Shown here one piece after another: positions 35,245 through 45,105 of a DNA stretch of 57,150 nucleotides (within the stretch, counting starts at the first letter, position 1; each line of letters opens with the position of its first letter). The DNA lies in NCBI GenBank assembly GCA_902779125.1, contig CACZAC010000011.1, positions 1 through 57,150 on the forward strand, given 5' to 3'. The notes beneath the pieces were generated by a model that made no database searches, was not told the DNA's origin, and saw nothing but the letters and a program-made list of their open reading frames with translations. Both the position numbers and the translations under genes were made by a program. This stretch comes from an uncultured Bacteroidales bacterium (GTDB taxonomy: Bacteria > Bacteroidota > Bacteroidia > Bacteroidales > Muribaculaceae).

Positions 35245-36021
35245 ATGGACAACAAGCGACCCCTCATTCTCATCAGCAACGATGACGGTTACCACTACAA
35301 TGGCATCCACTCGCTCATCAAGGTGGCACAGCGCTACGGCGACGTGTTCGTAGCGGCGCCAGCCGAGCACCAGAGCGGCAAGTCGAGCGCCATTTCACTG
35401 GACCGTCCTGTGCGCGCCCACCTTGTGGAAAAGCGTGAGGGGTACACGGCATTTGAGGTGAGTGGCACTCCTGCCGACTGCGTCAAACTTGCCATCAGCC
35501 AACTCATGGCCGACCGCCAGCCTGACCTTGTGCTTGCCGGCATCAACCACGGTTACAACATGGGCATCAGTTCGCTCTACAGCGGCACCATGGCGTGTGT
35601 GTATGAGGGTATTATGCATGGTGTACCGTCGGTGGCATTCTCCTATGGAGTGTTCACCCGCAATGCCGACACCGCACCCTGCGAGCCACTGGTTGAACAG
35701 GTGCTGCAACGCGTGCTGGAGAAAGGTCTGCCCAAGGATGTTTGCCTCAACGTGAACATTCCGCCTTTCAGCGAAGGTCCCGTCAAGGGGCTGAAGGTCA
35801 CCACCAGCGACCTGGGCCGCTGGGTCAACGAGTGGGAAAAACGCAGCCACCCCATGGGCGGCGAGTACTACTGGATGACTGGCGACTACGAGATGCAGGA
35901 CGAGAACGATGACCGCACCGACATGTACTGGCTGCGACGCCAGTATGCAACGGTCACACCGTGCCACATCGATCAGACCGACCATGCTTCAATCGATGCC
36001 ATCAACGACTTGCTGTTATAA
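35245..36021 (+). CDS. surE: 5'/3'-nucleotidase SurE
   Basis: A 258-residue metal-dependent survival protein E. The N-terminal SNDDG motif supplies Asp13 and Asp14, HQSGKSSAIS supplies the Ser, and GINHGYNMG supplies the Asn of the metal site. SGTPADCV and SGTMACVYEG are family signatures. It removes phosphate from nucleoside monophosphates in the cytoplasm. It is followed 47 bp later by gltX in the same direction. Confidence 0.95.
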   Translation: MDNKRPLILISNDDGYHYNGIHSLIKVAQRYGDVFVAAPAEHQSGKSSAISLDRPVRAHLVEKREGYTAFEVSGTPADCVKLAISQLMADRQPDLVLAGINHGYNMGISSLYSGTMACVYEGIMHGVPSVAFSYGVFTRNADTAPCEPLVEQVLQRVLEKGLPKDVCLNVNIPPFSEGPVKGLKVTTSDLGRWVNEWEKRSHPMGGEYYWMTGDYEMQDENDDRTDMYWLRRQYATVTPCHIDQTDHASIDAINDLLL

Positions 36022-36068
36022 ACGGACACTAGACAATACATTAACCAATATATAATAGAAAAGACATC

Positions 36069-37607
36069 ATGGAAAGACGAGTAAGAGTGCGCTTCGCACC
36101 ATCACCCACTGGCCCGCTGCACATTGGCGGCGTGCGCACAGCACTGTATAACTACCTGTTTGCCCGCCAGCACGGGGGCGATATGATTCTGCGCATCGAG
36201 GACACCGACAGCACCCGCTTTGTGCCCGGTGCCGAAGAATATATCAATGAAGCCCTGCAGTGGTTGGGCATCGGTATTGACGAGGGCGTACACGAGGGCG
36301 GCAACTACGGCCCTTACAAGCAGAGCGAGCGCCGCGACCTTTACCGCAAATACACCCAGCAGCTCATCGATGCCGGCAAGGCCTACTACGCCTTTGACAC
36401 GGCCGAGGAACTTGAAGCCAAGCGTCAGGAAATCAAGAATTTCCAGTATGATGCCCGCACCCGCGGCATGATGCGCAACTCACTGTCATTGCCCGCCGAT
36501 GAGGTCAAGGCCCTCATGGACAGCGGTGCAAAATGGGTGGTGCGCTTCCGCATCGACCCCGACCAGGACGTCGTGGTTCACGACCTGTTGCGCGGTGATG
36601 TGACCATCAATTCGTCGATTCTCGACGACAAGGTGCTCTATAAGAGTGCCGACGACCTGCCCACCTATCACCTGGCCAACATTGTCGATGACCACTTGAT
36701 GGAGGTTTCACACGTTATCCGTGGTGAAGAATGGCTCCCCAGCGCTCCGTTGCACGTGCTGTTGTATAAGGCCTTCGGTTGGGAGGACACGATGCCCGGA
36801 TTTGTACACCTGCCGTTGCTGCTCAAGCCCGACGGCAAGGGCAAACTGAGCAAGCGTGACGGTGACCGCCTTGGTTTCCCTGTGTTCCCCCTCGACTGGG
36901 ACGACCCCAAGAGCGGTGAGCACTCCAGCGGCTATAGGGAGAAAGGATATCTGCCCCAGGCGGTAATCAACTTCCTCGCACTGCTCGGCTGGAATCCTGG
37001 CGACGACCGCGAGATTTTCTCGATGGACGAGCTCATCAAGGAATTCAGCATCGACCACTGCTCCCGCAAGGGCGCCAAATTTGACTTCGAGAAGGGCAAG
37101 TGGTTCAACCACGAGTACCTCATTAATATGGATGACCAAGAGTTGGCTCAGCTGTTCAAACCCGTGCTGGAGCAGCATGGCGTCAACGTGGCCGACTTCA
37201 GTGACGAGTATATCACCGAGGTTGTGGCGCTTGTCAAGAGCCGTATCAACTTTGTGGGCGACCTGTGGGACCAGGCCAATTTCTTCTTCGTTCGACCCAC
37301 TTCCTACAGTGAGAAAGACATCCGCAAACGCTGGAAACCCGAGACGCCTGAACTGATGCGCCAACTCGTGGCCCTGCTCGACAATGCCGATATGGAAGAT
37401 GCCGAGGACACCGAGAAACTGGTGATGGACTGGATTGACAATAACGGCTACCACAAGGGCAACGTGATGAACGCTTTCCGCCTCACCGTCGTTGGCGAGT
37501 GCCGTGGCCCGCACATGTTTGACATCACCCGTCTGCTGGGCCGTGACGAGACGCTGGCACGCATCAATGCCGGCATCGAGAACATCAAGCTTCCTGTTGA
37601 TGCATAA
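36069..37607 (+). CDS. gltX: Glutamyl-tRNA synthetase
   Basis: A 512-residue class I aminoacyl-tRNA synthetase. [14 protein letters not shown] (8-21) carries the HIGH-type motif and KLSKR (259-263) the KMSKS-type motif. RIEDTDSTR binds the amino acid. The helical anticodon-binding domain forms the C-terminal third. It charges tRNA-Glu. The stop codon overlaps the ATG of the next gene by 8 nt (ATGCATAA), implying translational coupling. Confidence 0.96.
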   Translation: MERRVRVRFAPSPTGPLHIGGVRTALYNYLFARQHGGDMILRIEDTDSTRFVPGAEEYINEALQWLGIGIDEGVHEGGNYGPYKQSERRDLYRKYTQQLIDAGKAYYAFDTAEELEAKRQEIKNFQYDARTRGMMRNSLSLPADEVKALMDSGAKWVVRFRIDPDQDVVVHDLLRGDVTINSSILDDKVLYKSADDLPTYHLANIVDDHLMEVSHVIRGEEWLPSAPLHVLLYKAFGWEDTMPGFVHLPLLLKPDGKGKLSKRDGDRLGFPVFPLDWDDPKSGEHSSGYREKGYLPQAVINFLALLGWNPGDDREIFSMDELIKEFSIDHCSRKGAKFDFEKGKWFNHEYLINMDDQELAQLFKPVLEQHGVNVADFSDEYITEVVALVKSRINFVGDLWDQANFFFVRPTSYSEKDIRKRWKPETPELMRQLVALLDNADMEDAEDTEKLVMDWIDNNGYHKGNVMNAFRLTVVGECRGPHMFDITRLLGRDETLARINAGIENIKLPVDA

Positions 37608-38688
37608 TTGGCTGTTTGCCATATTGACCCTATTGCTCTGCATTCCACCTCTTGAAGCCCAGGAGGTGGAATGGAGCGTTGATGCAAGCGTGCTGTTCAA
37701 CAACCGTGAGGGCGGACAGGACAGTTCCACGCCTGACCAGACCAATCTCTTCACGCGTTTGGCGCCAGAAATGGGCATCTCGATGTTCAACGGTGAGCAT
37801 GTCCTCAAGGGCGGTGTGGTGTGGTACCAACCCATGAGTGACAACCTGCAGGGTTACAAAGTGCTGCCCACGCTATACTACCGTTACAACCGCGATGACG
37901 GATGGCACGTGACGGCAGGAATGATGCCCCGGACGCTCATGGTTGAGCGCCAGCCGACCTACCTGTGGTGCGACTCGTTGAACTACTGCCAGCCCAACCT
38001 GCGCGGAATCATGGTACAGTTCATCAAGCCCGCGGGATTTTCTGAAATTGCAGTGGACTGGCGACAGATGCAGACCGAACGCAAGCGCGAGGCTTTCACC
38101 TTCATGTTCAATACCGACTGGCGCATCCACGGGCCGTTGAGGTTGGGTGGGCATCTGCAGTACAACCACTTGGCGATGACACGTCACCACATCGAGGAGC
38201 AACACGTCAACGACAACGTGCTCGTCAACCCGATGGTCACGGTTGACCTTTCACGCCACACCCCACTCGACTCGCTCAGATTTGCCGCTGGCGCCCTCAT
38301 CGACATGGAGCGCGACCGAAGCACCGACAAATGGAAATCCCCTGCCGGGTTTGTTGCCACGGCGACCGCCCGATGGCGCTGGCTTCAGCTCGACGAAACA
38401 TTTTACACCGGCCAGGAGCTGATGCCTCTTTACACCAAGTTCGGCAGCCAGCTCATCTTGGGTGACCCGTATTATCACAGCAAGACCTATAGCCGCACCG
38501 ACCTCACCTTCCACATTGTGAGCAATCGCTTTGTCGACCTGACGGGTGCACTCTCCCTTCATGTCAACGAGCACATAACAGGATTCTGGCAACAGATTGC
38601 CTGCCGCTTTTACATCGACAGCAGCCTGTGGAAACGTCGTCACGACAAGGACTACCTGCGTAGCGGACATCTGGCCCCTCTCTACTAA
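37600..38688 (+). CDS. Secreted beta-rich protein, outer-membrane barrel-like
   Basis: A 362-residue protein beginning [20 protein letters not shown], a signal peptide whose ATG lies within the end of gltX. The mature part alternates aromatic and polar residues in many short strands ([33 protein letters not shown]), as in outer-membrane beta-barrels. The C-terminus does not show a classic terminal Phe, so the barrel reading is tentative. It lies between gltX and waaA with short gaps. Function unknown. Confidence 0.72.
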   Translation: MHNWLFAILTLLLCIPPLEAQEVEWSVDASVLFNNREGGQDSSTPDQTNLFTRLAPEMGISMFNGEHVLKGGVVWYQPMSDNLQGYKVLPTLYYRYNRDDGWHVTAGMMPRTLMVERQPTYLWCDSLNYCQPNLRGIMVQFIKPAGFSEIAVDWRQMQTERKREAFTFMFNTDWRIHGPLRLGGHLQYNHLAMTRHHIEEQHVNDNVLVNPMVTVDLSRHTPLDSLRFAAGALIDMERDRSTDKWKSPAGFVATATARWRWLQLDETFYTGQELMPLYTKFGSQLILGDPYYHSKTYSRTDLTFHIVSNRFVDLTGALSLHVNEHITGFWQQIACRFYIDSSLWKRRHDKDYLRSGHLAPLY

Positions 38689-38718
38689 CGATATAATTAA
38701 GATTTAAGACAACGAATC

Positions 38719-39945
38719 ATGGATCCATTATATAACTTTGGTGTCGCCACCTATCGCAATGCCGTCAGGCTGGCTGCCGTGCGCAAACGCAAGGCTAAAC
38801 TGCTCATCCGCGGTCAACGCCGTTGTTTCCGCACGCTTCAACGTAAACTCGACCCTGCGGGGGGCTACATCTGGATTCACGCTTCATCACTGGGCGAGTT
38901 TGAACAGGGCCGTCCTCTCATCGAGATGATCAAGCGCGAGCAGCCCGATGCCCGCATTCTGCTCACATTCTTCTCTCCGTCGGGCTACGAGGTGCGCAAG
39001 AACTTCAGCAAGGTGGATACCGTAGTCTATTTGCCTTTTGACCTGCCCAATAACGTCAAGAAATTCCTGGATATTGTCAAGCCTTCAATGGCAATATTTG
39101 TCAAGTATGAGTTTTGGGGCAACTACCTGCAGGGACTCAAGCGACGCAATATTCCCACCTACATCATCTCGGCGATTTTCCGTCCCAAGCAGATTTTCTT
39201 CCGTCCTTGGGGAGGAATGTTCCGCAAGATGCTCAAGTGCTTCGACACCTTGTTTGTCCAGAACGAAGAATCACGCCAACTGCTGGAGAAAATCGGCATC
39301 AAGAATGTCATTGTTGCCGGTGACACCCGCTTTGACCGCGTGGCCGACGTGCGTGCTGCCGCCCGCGAGTTCCCGCTCGTGGCAAAGTTTGTCGAGAAGT
39401 CACGTTTCACCCTCGTGATGGGCAGTTCCTGGCCGCCCGACGAGGATATCGTCATCCCATACTTCAACGCTCACCGCGAGATGAAACTCATCATCGCGCC
39501 CCATGAGTTTGACCGTCACCGCCTGCACATCCTCATGTCCAAACTGTCCCGTCCCGCACGTTTCTACAGCGAAGCCACTCCGCAGAACATTGAGAGTGCC
39601 GACTGCCTCATCATCGACAGTTTCGGTCTGCTGTCATCGCTCTACCGATATGGCCAAGCGGCATACGTGGGAGGCGGATTCGGTGCCGGCATCCACAACA
39701 TCAACGAGGCCGCCGTCTATGGCATACCAGTCATCTTCGGTCCCAAGTACAACAAGTTCCAGGAAGCGAGCGACCTCATCAGTCTGGACGGCGCCATGAG
39801 CATCCACGATGCCGACTCGTTCTCGGCAGCAATGGACCCCCTGCTCGAAAACGAGCCTCTGCGCCTCAAGTGCGGCAAGACAGCTGGCGATTACATCCAG
39901 TCCCACTTGGGCGGCACCAAGCTCATCTACGACACGATTTTCTAA
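38719..39945 (+). CDS. waaA: 3-deoxy-D-manno-octulosonic acid (Kdo) transferase
   Basis: A 408-residue GT30 glycosyltransferase. ASSLGEFEQG holds the essential Glu near residue 60, FFSPSGYEVRKNF and FVKYEFWGNYLQGLKRRNIPTY are family signatures, and the C-terminal GT-B domain has GGGFGAGIHNINEAAVYGIPV. It transfers Kdo from CMP-Kdo onto lipid A at the inner membrane face. It lies 30 bp downstream of the barrel-like gene. Confidence 0.94.
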   Translation: MDPLYNFGVATYRNAVRLAAVRKRKAKLLIRGQRRCFRTLQRKLDPAGGYIWIHASSLGEFEQGRPLIEMIKREQPDARILLTFFSPSGYEVRKNFSKVDTVVYLPFDLPNNVKKFLDIVKPSMAIFVKYEFWGNYLQGLKRRNIPTYIISAIFRPKQIFFRPWGGMFRKMLKCFDTLFVQNEESRQLLEKIGIKNVIVAGDTRFDRVADVRAAAREFPLVAKFVEKSRFTLVMGSSWPPDEDIVIPYFNAHREMKLIIAPHEFDRHRLHILMSKLSRPARFYSEATPQNIESADCLIIDSFGLLSSLYRYGQAAYVGGGFGAGIHNINEAAVYGIPVIFGPKYNKFQEASDLISLDGAMSIHDADSFSAAMDPLLENEPLRLKCGKTAGDYIQSHLGGTKLIYDTIF

Positions 39946-39946
39946 T

Positions 39947-39966
39947 CGGGAGCGCCAATTCTCCCG
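39947..39966 (+). terminator. Weak hairpin after waaA
   Basis: CGGGAG (39947-39952) and CTCCCG (39961-39966) form a 6-bp stem with an 8-nt loop just after the waaA stop. There is no T tract, so termination is uncertain. Confidence 0.3.
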
Positions 39967-40031
39967 CTTGAAAACGTGCCTCCCTGCCAGACTGATTATT
40001 CAACCCAATAGCCATTAATATCTCCAAGTCT

Positions 40032-41954
40032 ATGAAAAAATGTTTTTGCAACAGCGGCCGCTTTATCTTACTGGCAACAATAGCGGTATTCATGTTGACG
40101 TCTCAGATGGCGTCGGCAACACATTACATCACCTTCAACGACGGGCACATGCTTGTCTTCCCCTCCACGTCGGTAAAAGCCATGACTCAGCGAGATGGGG
40201 TCATCTCTTTTACGGCTGTTGACGGAAAAGTCTATACTTATTCTCTCGCCGACATCAAGACAATCAGCCAGCAGTCCTCCCCACGGGATTTGCCGGTTTT
40301 CATGTCTTTCAAATTCCAGAAAAAGAACAACTACCAGCTCGCAGCAGACGCTACCGGAGTCATCGAAGGCGACTCGATTAACGCCACGGTGGCGGGCATC
40401 GGCAAGCGACTGACAGCGACGTTCACCCTGTCAGACGATGCTGCACGGGCATACGTCGATGGCGTGGAGCAACACAGCACCGTGAGCCGCCTGCGTTTTG
40501 AGGCCGACAGGGTATATACGGTGGGCTATCCTGGCGACCTGGTCCTCGTCCAAACAATGGCAGGAGATTACGCCATGATGCCCTACGGCAGGGAGTACAC
40601 CGTGAAAGTGGATTTCCTGACCGACCACAGTACAACGGTGCCACGCATCGACATCAACACAGTGGGTGGCGTGAACATCACGAGCAAGGAGTATTACGTC
40701 GATGCCGAAATCATCATTGACGGTGCGGGTGTGTTCCCCTCAATGACCGACTCGGTAAAAATCAAGGGCAGAGGAAACTCTTCATGGTCGAATAACCCGA
40801 AAGCCAAGAACCCTTACCGCCTGAAGTTTGACAACAAAGTGAAGCCTCTGGGCCTTGCCAAGGGTAAAAGCTGGGTGCTGCTCAACAACAAACACAGCGG
40901 CTCCATGATGACCAATGCCATCGGCATGAAGGCGGCAAGCCTGATAGGCACTCCTGCAGCAAACCATATCATCCCTGTTGACCTGTATATCAACGGCACC
41001 TACAAGGGCAGTTACAACTTCACCGAAAATGTGGGCTTTGCCAGCAACAGCGTGGACATCGATGACGAAGGAGCAGCATCACTGTTGGAACTGGACACCC
41101 ACTACGACGAGGGTGAAGGGCAGAAGTTCATGTCCAACCCCATGGAGTTGCCTGTCAATATCAAGGAACCCGATTTCAGCGCCGATGCCACGGTGCTGAC
41201 TCTTGACGATGTCGAGCGGCGATTCAACGGTTTGGCTGAGGCCATCTACAACAACGGCAATCTTGCTGACCATGCCGACATTGACTACCTGGCCCGCTAC
41301 CTGATGGTCAACGAACTCATCTGCAACAGGGAACTGCTGCACCCCAAGAGTGTCTTTTGCTACAACGAGAACCTGCTCGATGACAATAGCCGTTTCATCT
41401 TTGGCCCTGTATGGGACTTGGACTGGTCTTTCGGCTTCGATGGGTCAAGCAACAAGAGCTACTTCAACAATAATATCTATTACGACTACTATAATGAGGG
41501 CACGGCGGTGCCTAACTACCAGTTTCTGGGCAATCTGGGCAAGGACATGACGGTGAGGCACCGCATCTACGAGTTGTGGAACGACTTCATCACCGAGGGG
41601 CTTGACGAACTATGCGAGTTCTGCAAGGACTATTACAAGTATGCCAAGCCATCGCTGTCCAAGAACACGACCGTTGCAGGCGATTATACCAATTACTCCC
41701 AACAAGCCTCATGGGCATCAACGTGGATCAGGACACGTGCCGACTTCATCTATAATCAATTAAAACTCGAATTTGAGATGCCTGGCGATGTCAACAGCGA
41801 CCTGGCCATCACCATCGACGACATCACCATGCTGATAGACTACCTGATGAACCCCGCTACGCAGGGAGTCAGCGCCATCAATGCCGATGTCAACTGTGAC
41901 GGCATTGTAGACATCGAGGACTTGTCAACACTCATCGACTTGATGTTGAATTGA
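40032..41954 (+). CDS. CotH-type kinase domain protein with dockerin-like tail
   Basis: A 640-residue secreted protein (signal peptide about residues 1-30 of MKKCFCNSGRFILLATIAVF). An N-terminal beta region of about 160 residues is followed by a CotH domain. The CotH signatures include IKGRGNSSWSNNPKAKNPYR, YNFTENVG and FGPVWDLDWSFGFDG, the last holding the metal-binding Asp pair. CotH proteins are atypical secreted protein kinases or are found in adhesion complexes. The C-terminus has two dockerin-like repeats (GDVNSDLAITIDD, ADVNCDGIVDIED), matching the tails of the BspA-like proteins. Confidence 0.87.
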   Translation: MKKCFCNSGRFILLATIAVFMLTSQMASATHYITFNDGHMLVFPSTSVKAMTQRDGVISFTAVDGKVYTYSLADIKTISQQSSPRDLPVFMSFKFQKKNNYQLAADATGVIEGDSINATVAGIGKRLTATFTLSDDAARAYVDGVEQHSTVSRLRFEADRVYTVGYPGDLVLVQTMAGDYAMMPYGREYTVKVDFLTDHSTTVPRIDINTVGGVNITSKEYYVDAEIIIDGAGVFPSMTDSVKIKGRGNSSWSNNPKAKNPYRLKFDNKVKPLGLAKGKSWVLLNNKHSGSMMTNAIGMKAASLIGTPAANHIIPVDLYINGTYKGSYNFTENVGFASNSVDIDDEGAASLLELDTHYDEGEGQKFMSNPMELPVNIKEPDFSADATVLTLDDVERRFNGLAEAIYNNGNLADHADIDYLARYLMVNELICNRELLHPKSVFCYNENLLDDNSRFIFGPVWDLDWSFGFDGSSNKSYFNNNIYYDYYNEGTAVPNYQFLGNLGKDMTVRHRIYELWNDFITEGLDELCEFCKDYYKYAKPSLSKNTTVAGDYTNYSQQASWASTWIRTRADFIYNQLKLEFEMPGDVNSDLAITIDDITMLIDYLMNPATQGVSAINADVNCDGIVDIEDLSTLIDLMLN

Positions 41955-41985
41955 TTTTTTCAGCATCAAGTTCCCTACCATAGCG

Positions 41986-42014
41986 AGGACACGCCATGTC
42001 GTGTGGCGTGTCCT
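41986..42014 (+). terminator. Terminator of the CotH gene
   Basis: AGGACACGCCA (41986-41996) and TGGCGTGTCCT (42004-42014) form a perfect 11-bp stem with loop TGTCGTG. A T-rich tail (TGTTCTTCTTC) follows. Confidence 0.8.
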
Positions 42015-42120
42015 TGTTCTTCTTCTCCAATGCGTTCAGATGTCACCTTCCTTCATTACCAGCAAACGACTTGCAAAACCAATTCCGAAACGCCGAAAAA
42101 GGAAAAAAAAGTGGAAAATC

Positions 42121-42152
42121 GTTGAATATTAGCGGGAAATGTTATACCTTTG
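42121..42152 (+). promoter_or_regulatory. Promoter of the DUF177-rpmF-fabH unit
   Basis: GTTG (42121-42124), a 20-bp spacer and TACCTTTG (42145-42152), 26 bp before the ATG at 42179. Confidence 0.65.
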
Positions 42153-42178
42153 TGGCGCTTTAACGAAAAAATCAGGAG

Positions 42179-42724
42179 ATGGTAGATGCTTTGAAGTTGA
42201 AAATCAAGACGTTACCATTTGGCACTCACACGGTTGAATGTCATGTGGACGAATCGTTTTTCAATCTCGATGAGCAGAACGAGGTGCGTCGTGCCGATGT
42301 AGATGTCACCGTGCAGGTGACACGCAAGAGCGAAAACACCTACCGCCTGGAGATCTCGTGCCACGGAACTGTGACAACCGCATGTGACCGTTGCCTCGAT
42401 GATCTGGATTTGCCGGTGGATGTGGACTACCGCCTGAACGTGGAGCAAATGGGCACCGAGCTCGACGACAGCAATGACGAGCTCCTGATTGTGCCATCGG
42501 ACTGGCGAGAACTGGATGCCGCGCCCCTAGTGCGCGACACCGTGCTGCTCGCTATGCCGATGACGCATTGTCATGAGAACGAGGAGGATTGCAATCCCGA
42601 CGTGCTTGACGTGCTCGACAGCCATCGCGCCGAGGCCGTCCCCGACGGCGATGACGACCAGCAGAGTGAAACAACCGGCACCGACCCCAGATGGGAGGCG
42701 CTTAAAAAACTGAAAGAACAATAA
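42179..42724 (+). CDS. yceD: DUF177 (YceD) family protein
   Basis: A 181-residue acidic cytoplasmic protein. The signature TACDRCLDDLDLPVD (about residues 63-77) is the C-x2-C motif of DUF177/YceD. In most bacteria this gene sits immediately before rpmF, as here (20-bp gap). Proposed family roles concern 23S rRNA or 50S assembly; the sequence alone does not prove one. A second Cys near residue 138 (HCHENEEDC) could complete a metal site. Confidence 0.9.
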   Translation: MVDALKLKIKTLPFGTHTVECHVDESFFNLDEQNEVRRADVDVTVQVTRKSENTYRLEISCHGTVTTACDRCLDDLDLPVDVDYRLNVEQMGTELDDSNDELLIVPSDWRELDAAPLVRDTVLLAMPMTHCHENEEDCNPDVLDVLDSHRAEAVPDGDDDQQSETTGTDPRWEALKKLKEQ

Positions 42725-42744
42725 TTTTTAAATAACAAAAGAAA

Positions 42745-42927
42745 ATGGCACATCCTAAAAGAAGACAGTCTAAGACTCGTACCGCTAAGCGCCGCACCCA
42801 CGACGTGGCTGTGGCCCCGACCATCGCTCAGTGCACCAATTGTGGCGCATGGCATGTTTATCACACCGTATGCCCCGAGTGCGGTTACTACCGTGGCAAG
42901 AATGTGATGGGCAAGGAGGAAGCCTAA
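42745..42927 (+). CDS. rpmF: 50S ribosomal protein L32
   Basis: A 60-residue basic protein starting MAHPKRRQSKTRTAKRRTHD. It keeps a four-Cys zinc ribbon: Cys30, Cys33, Cys43 and Cys46. This Cys-containing form is expected to hold zinc, and no second Cys-free paralog is seen here. Position between DUF177 and fabH is the usual order in this phylum. Confidence 0.97.
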   Translation: MAHPKRRQSKTRTAKRRTHDVAVAPTIAQCTNCGAWHVYHTVCPECGYYRGKNVMGKEEA

Positions 42928-43089
42928 ATCCCGTGCCTGTTGCGGCAATCTGCACGCAACGTCATGAGATTCAAGCGAAAAGATATCCTGAATGGGCTGG
43001 ATCCGCAGTGTTTTCATCCTCATTTGGGATATTGCATTTAAAAACAACAAGGCTTTTTCATCTATCGTAAAAAACACGCTTTCAAGCTT

Positions 43090-44073
43090 ATGCTGAACGC
43101 AAAAATTACCGGCATCGCATCTTATATTCCCGACGATGTGCTGGACAACGAGATGCTCTCAAAGATGGTGGACACCAACGACGAGTGGATCACTACTCGC
43201 GTGGGAGTCAAGGAGCGTCGTATTCTCAACAAGCCCGTCGGCTCATCGTGGATGGGCATCCAGGCAGTCAACAAGCTGCTCGAGGAGACTGGCACCGACC
43301 GCAACGACATCGACCTGCTCATCTGTCCGACCTCCAATCCCGACCATCGTTTCCCGTCAACGGCATCTATCATTGCCCACGCAACGGGTATCGAGAAAAA
43401 GTGCTATGCCTATGACATCCAGGCTGCTTGCGCGGGCTTCCTCGTAGGCCTTTATGAGGCCACCGCTTTTATCCGTGCGGGCATCTACAAGAAAGTCATC
43501 GTCGTGTCGGCCGAGAAGATGTCGAGTATGGTGGATTACAACGACCGTGCCACCTGTCCGCTCTTTGGTGACGCTGCGGCATGCATGTTGCTGGAACCCA
43601 CCGAGGAGCCCATCGGCATCATGGACGGTATTTTCCACGTTGACGGCTCAGGACTCGAGCACCTGGTTTACAAGGCCGGTGGTTCGGCACTGCGCACCAG
43701 TCACGAGACCGTTGATGCCAATTACCACTGTGTTTATCAGGAAGGCCGCGCCGTTTATCGTCATGCCGTTATCGACATGCTCACATCGAGCAAGGACATA
43801 ATGAAGCGCAACAACCTCACCAACGAGAACATCCAGTGGTTTGTGCCTCACCAGGCCAACCTGCGCATCATCGAGGCCGTTGGCCAGCGTCTGGGCATCG
43901 ACGAGAGCAAGGTACTGGTCAACATCGAGCACCGTGGCAACACGAGTGCCGCCAGCATCCCCCTGTGCCTCGACGAGAACAAGCACCGCATCAAGAAAGG
44001 TGACAAACTCGTTCTCACGGCCTTTGGTGCAGGATTCACCTGGGGCGCCATGTACCTCATCTGGGCGCTGTAA
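43090..44073 (+). CDS. fabH: 3-oxoacyl-ACP synthase III
   Basis: A 327-residue condensing enzyme. Cys114 in AACAGFL, His254 in WFVPHQAN and Asn284 in GNTSAA form the Cys-His-Asn triad. It starts fatty acid chains by joining acyl-CoA to malonyl-ACP. No plsX lies between rpmF and fabH, unlike Proteobacteria. The 162-bp gap before it has no clear promoter, so it is probably read from 42121. Confidence 0.95.
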   Translation: MLNAKITGIASYIPDDVLDNEMLSKMVDTNDEWITTRVGVKERRILNKPVGSSWMGIQAVNKLLEETGTDRNDIDLLICPTSNPDHRFPSTASIIAHATGIEKKCYAYDIQAACAGFLVGLYEATAFIRAGIYKKVIVVSAEKMSSMVDYNDRATCPLFGDAAACMLLEPTEEPIGIMDGIFHVDGSGLEHLVYKAGGSALRTSHETVDANYHCVYQEGRAVYRHAVIDMLTSSKDIMKRNNLTNENIQWFVPHQANLRIIEAVGQRLGIDESKVLVNIEHRGNTSAASIPLCLDENKHRIKKGDKLVLTAFGAGFTWGAMYLIWAL

Positions 44074-44151
44074 AGCGCCCGGACATATCACATGAAGCAT
44101 CACTACTCCAAACGGAAACAACACGAGTAGCGATGCTTCTTGAATAAAAAC

Positions 44152-44186
44152 ACTAGAAACTAGGGACTAAAAACTAGAAACTAAAA
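44152..44186 (+). repeat. Five tandem heptamers against the era start codon
   Basis: Units ACTAGAA, ACTAGGG, ACTAAAA, ACTAGAA and ACTAAAA run from 44152 to 44186 without gaps. The last A of the last unit is the A of the era ATG. This replaces any Shine-Dalgarno sequence. Confidence 0.85.
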
Positions 44187-45067
44187 TGCATCGAGCAGGA
44201 TTTGTAAACATCGTGGGCAACCCCAACGTGGGTAAATCGACACTGAGCAACCGCCTGGTGGGTGAGCGCCTGTCCATCATCACCAGCAAGGCACAGACCA
44301 CACGCCACCGCATCATGGGAATCGTCAACGGCGAGGATTACCAAATCGTCTTCAGCGACACCCCTGGAGTGCTCAAACCCAAGTTCCGCTTGCAGCAGAG
44401 CATGCTGGAATACTCGACCGGTGCCCTCATCGACGCCGATGTGCTCCTCTATGTCACCGACGTTATCGAGAGTCCGACCAAGAATCAGGATTACCTCGAC
44501 CGTGTTGCCAAGGAGAAAATCCCCATCCTGCTGATCATCAACAAGATTGACCTCTTGAAGGGCAACGATGACCTGGTACGCATCATCGAGCAGTGGAAGC
44601 AACTGCTACCCAACGCCGAGGTATTCCCCACCAGTGCACTCGAGAACTTCAATGTGGACAACATCATGAAGCGCATCGTCGAGTTGCTGCCCGAGAGCCC
44701 GCCCTACTTCGGCAAGGACGCACTGACCGACCGCAGCAGCCGTTTCTTTGTCACCGAAATCGTCAGGGAGAAAATTCTGATGACCTATGACAAGGAGGTG
44801 CCCTATGCCACCCAGGTCATCGTCGAGAAATTTGACGAGAGCGACAAGGCCATCCACATCATGGCGGTCATCTATGTCGAGCGCGACACCCAGAAAGGCA
44901 TCATCATCGGCCACCAGGGCAAGATGCTGAAGCGTGTAGGTACCGAGGCACGCAAGGATATCGAGAAATTCTTTGAGAAAAAAGTGTTCCTCGAACTCTA
45001 TGTGAAGGTAGAGAAGGACTGGCGCAACCAGGAAAACAAACTGCGCGCCTTCGGCTACATCGAGTAA
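44186..45067 (+). CDS. era: GTPase Era
   Basis: A 293-residue GTPase. G1 is GNPNVGKST, G3 is DTPGV and G4 is NKID, followed by a C-terminal KH RNA-binding domain with VIVEKFDES and GHQGKMLKRVGTEAR. Era binds the 3' end of 16S rRNA and helps 30S maturation. It is preceded by heptamer repeats that run into its ATG, and der follows 38 bp downstream behind a second heptamer tract. Confidence 0.96.
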   Translation: MHRAGFVNIVGNPNVGKSTLSNRLVGERLSIITSKAQTTRHRIMGIVNGEDYQIVFSDTPGVLKPKFRLQQSMLEYSTGALIDADVLLYVTDVIESPTKNQDYLDRVAKEKIPILLIINKIDLLKGNDDLVRIIEQWKQLLPNAEVFPTSALENFNVDNIMKRIVELLPESPPYFGKDALTDRSSRFFVTEIVREKILMTYDKEVPYATQVIVEKFDESDKAIHIMAVIYVERDTQKGIIIGHQGKMLKRVGTEARKDIEKFFEKKVFLELYVKVEKDWRNQENKLRAFGYIE

Positions 45068-45069
45068 AC

Positions 45070-45104
45070 AACTGAAAACTGAAAACTAACAACAGACAAC
45101 TGAA
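45070..45104 (+). repeat. Five tandem heptamers before the der start codon
   Basis: Units AACTGAA, AACTGAA, AACTAAC, AACAGAC and AACTGAA fill 45070-45104. One T and the ATG at 45106 follow. Period and composition match the tract before era. Confidence 0.8.
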
Positions 45105-45105
45105 T

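Noticed and set aside
42928-43089. Missing plsX between rpmF and fabH as an anomaly
   Set aside because: The DUF177-rpmF-fabH order without plsX is common in Bacteroidota as I know it, so it is not an unusual loss.
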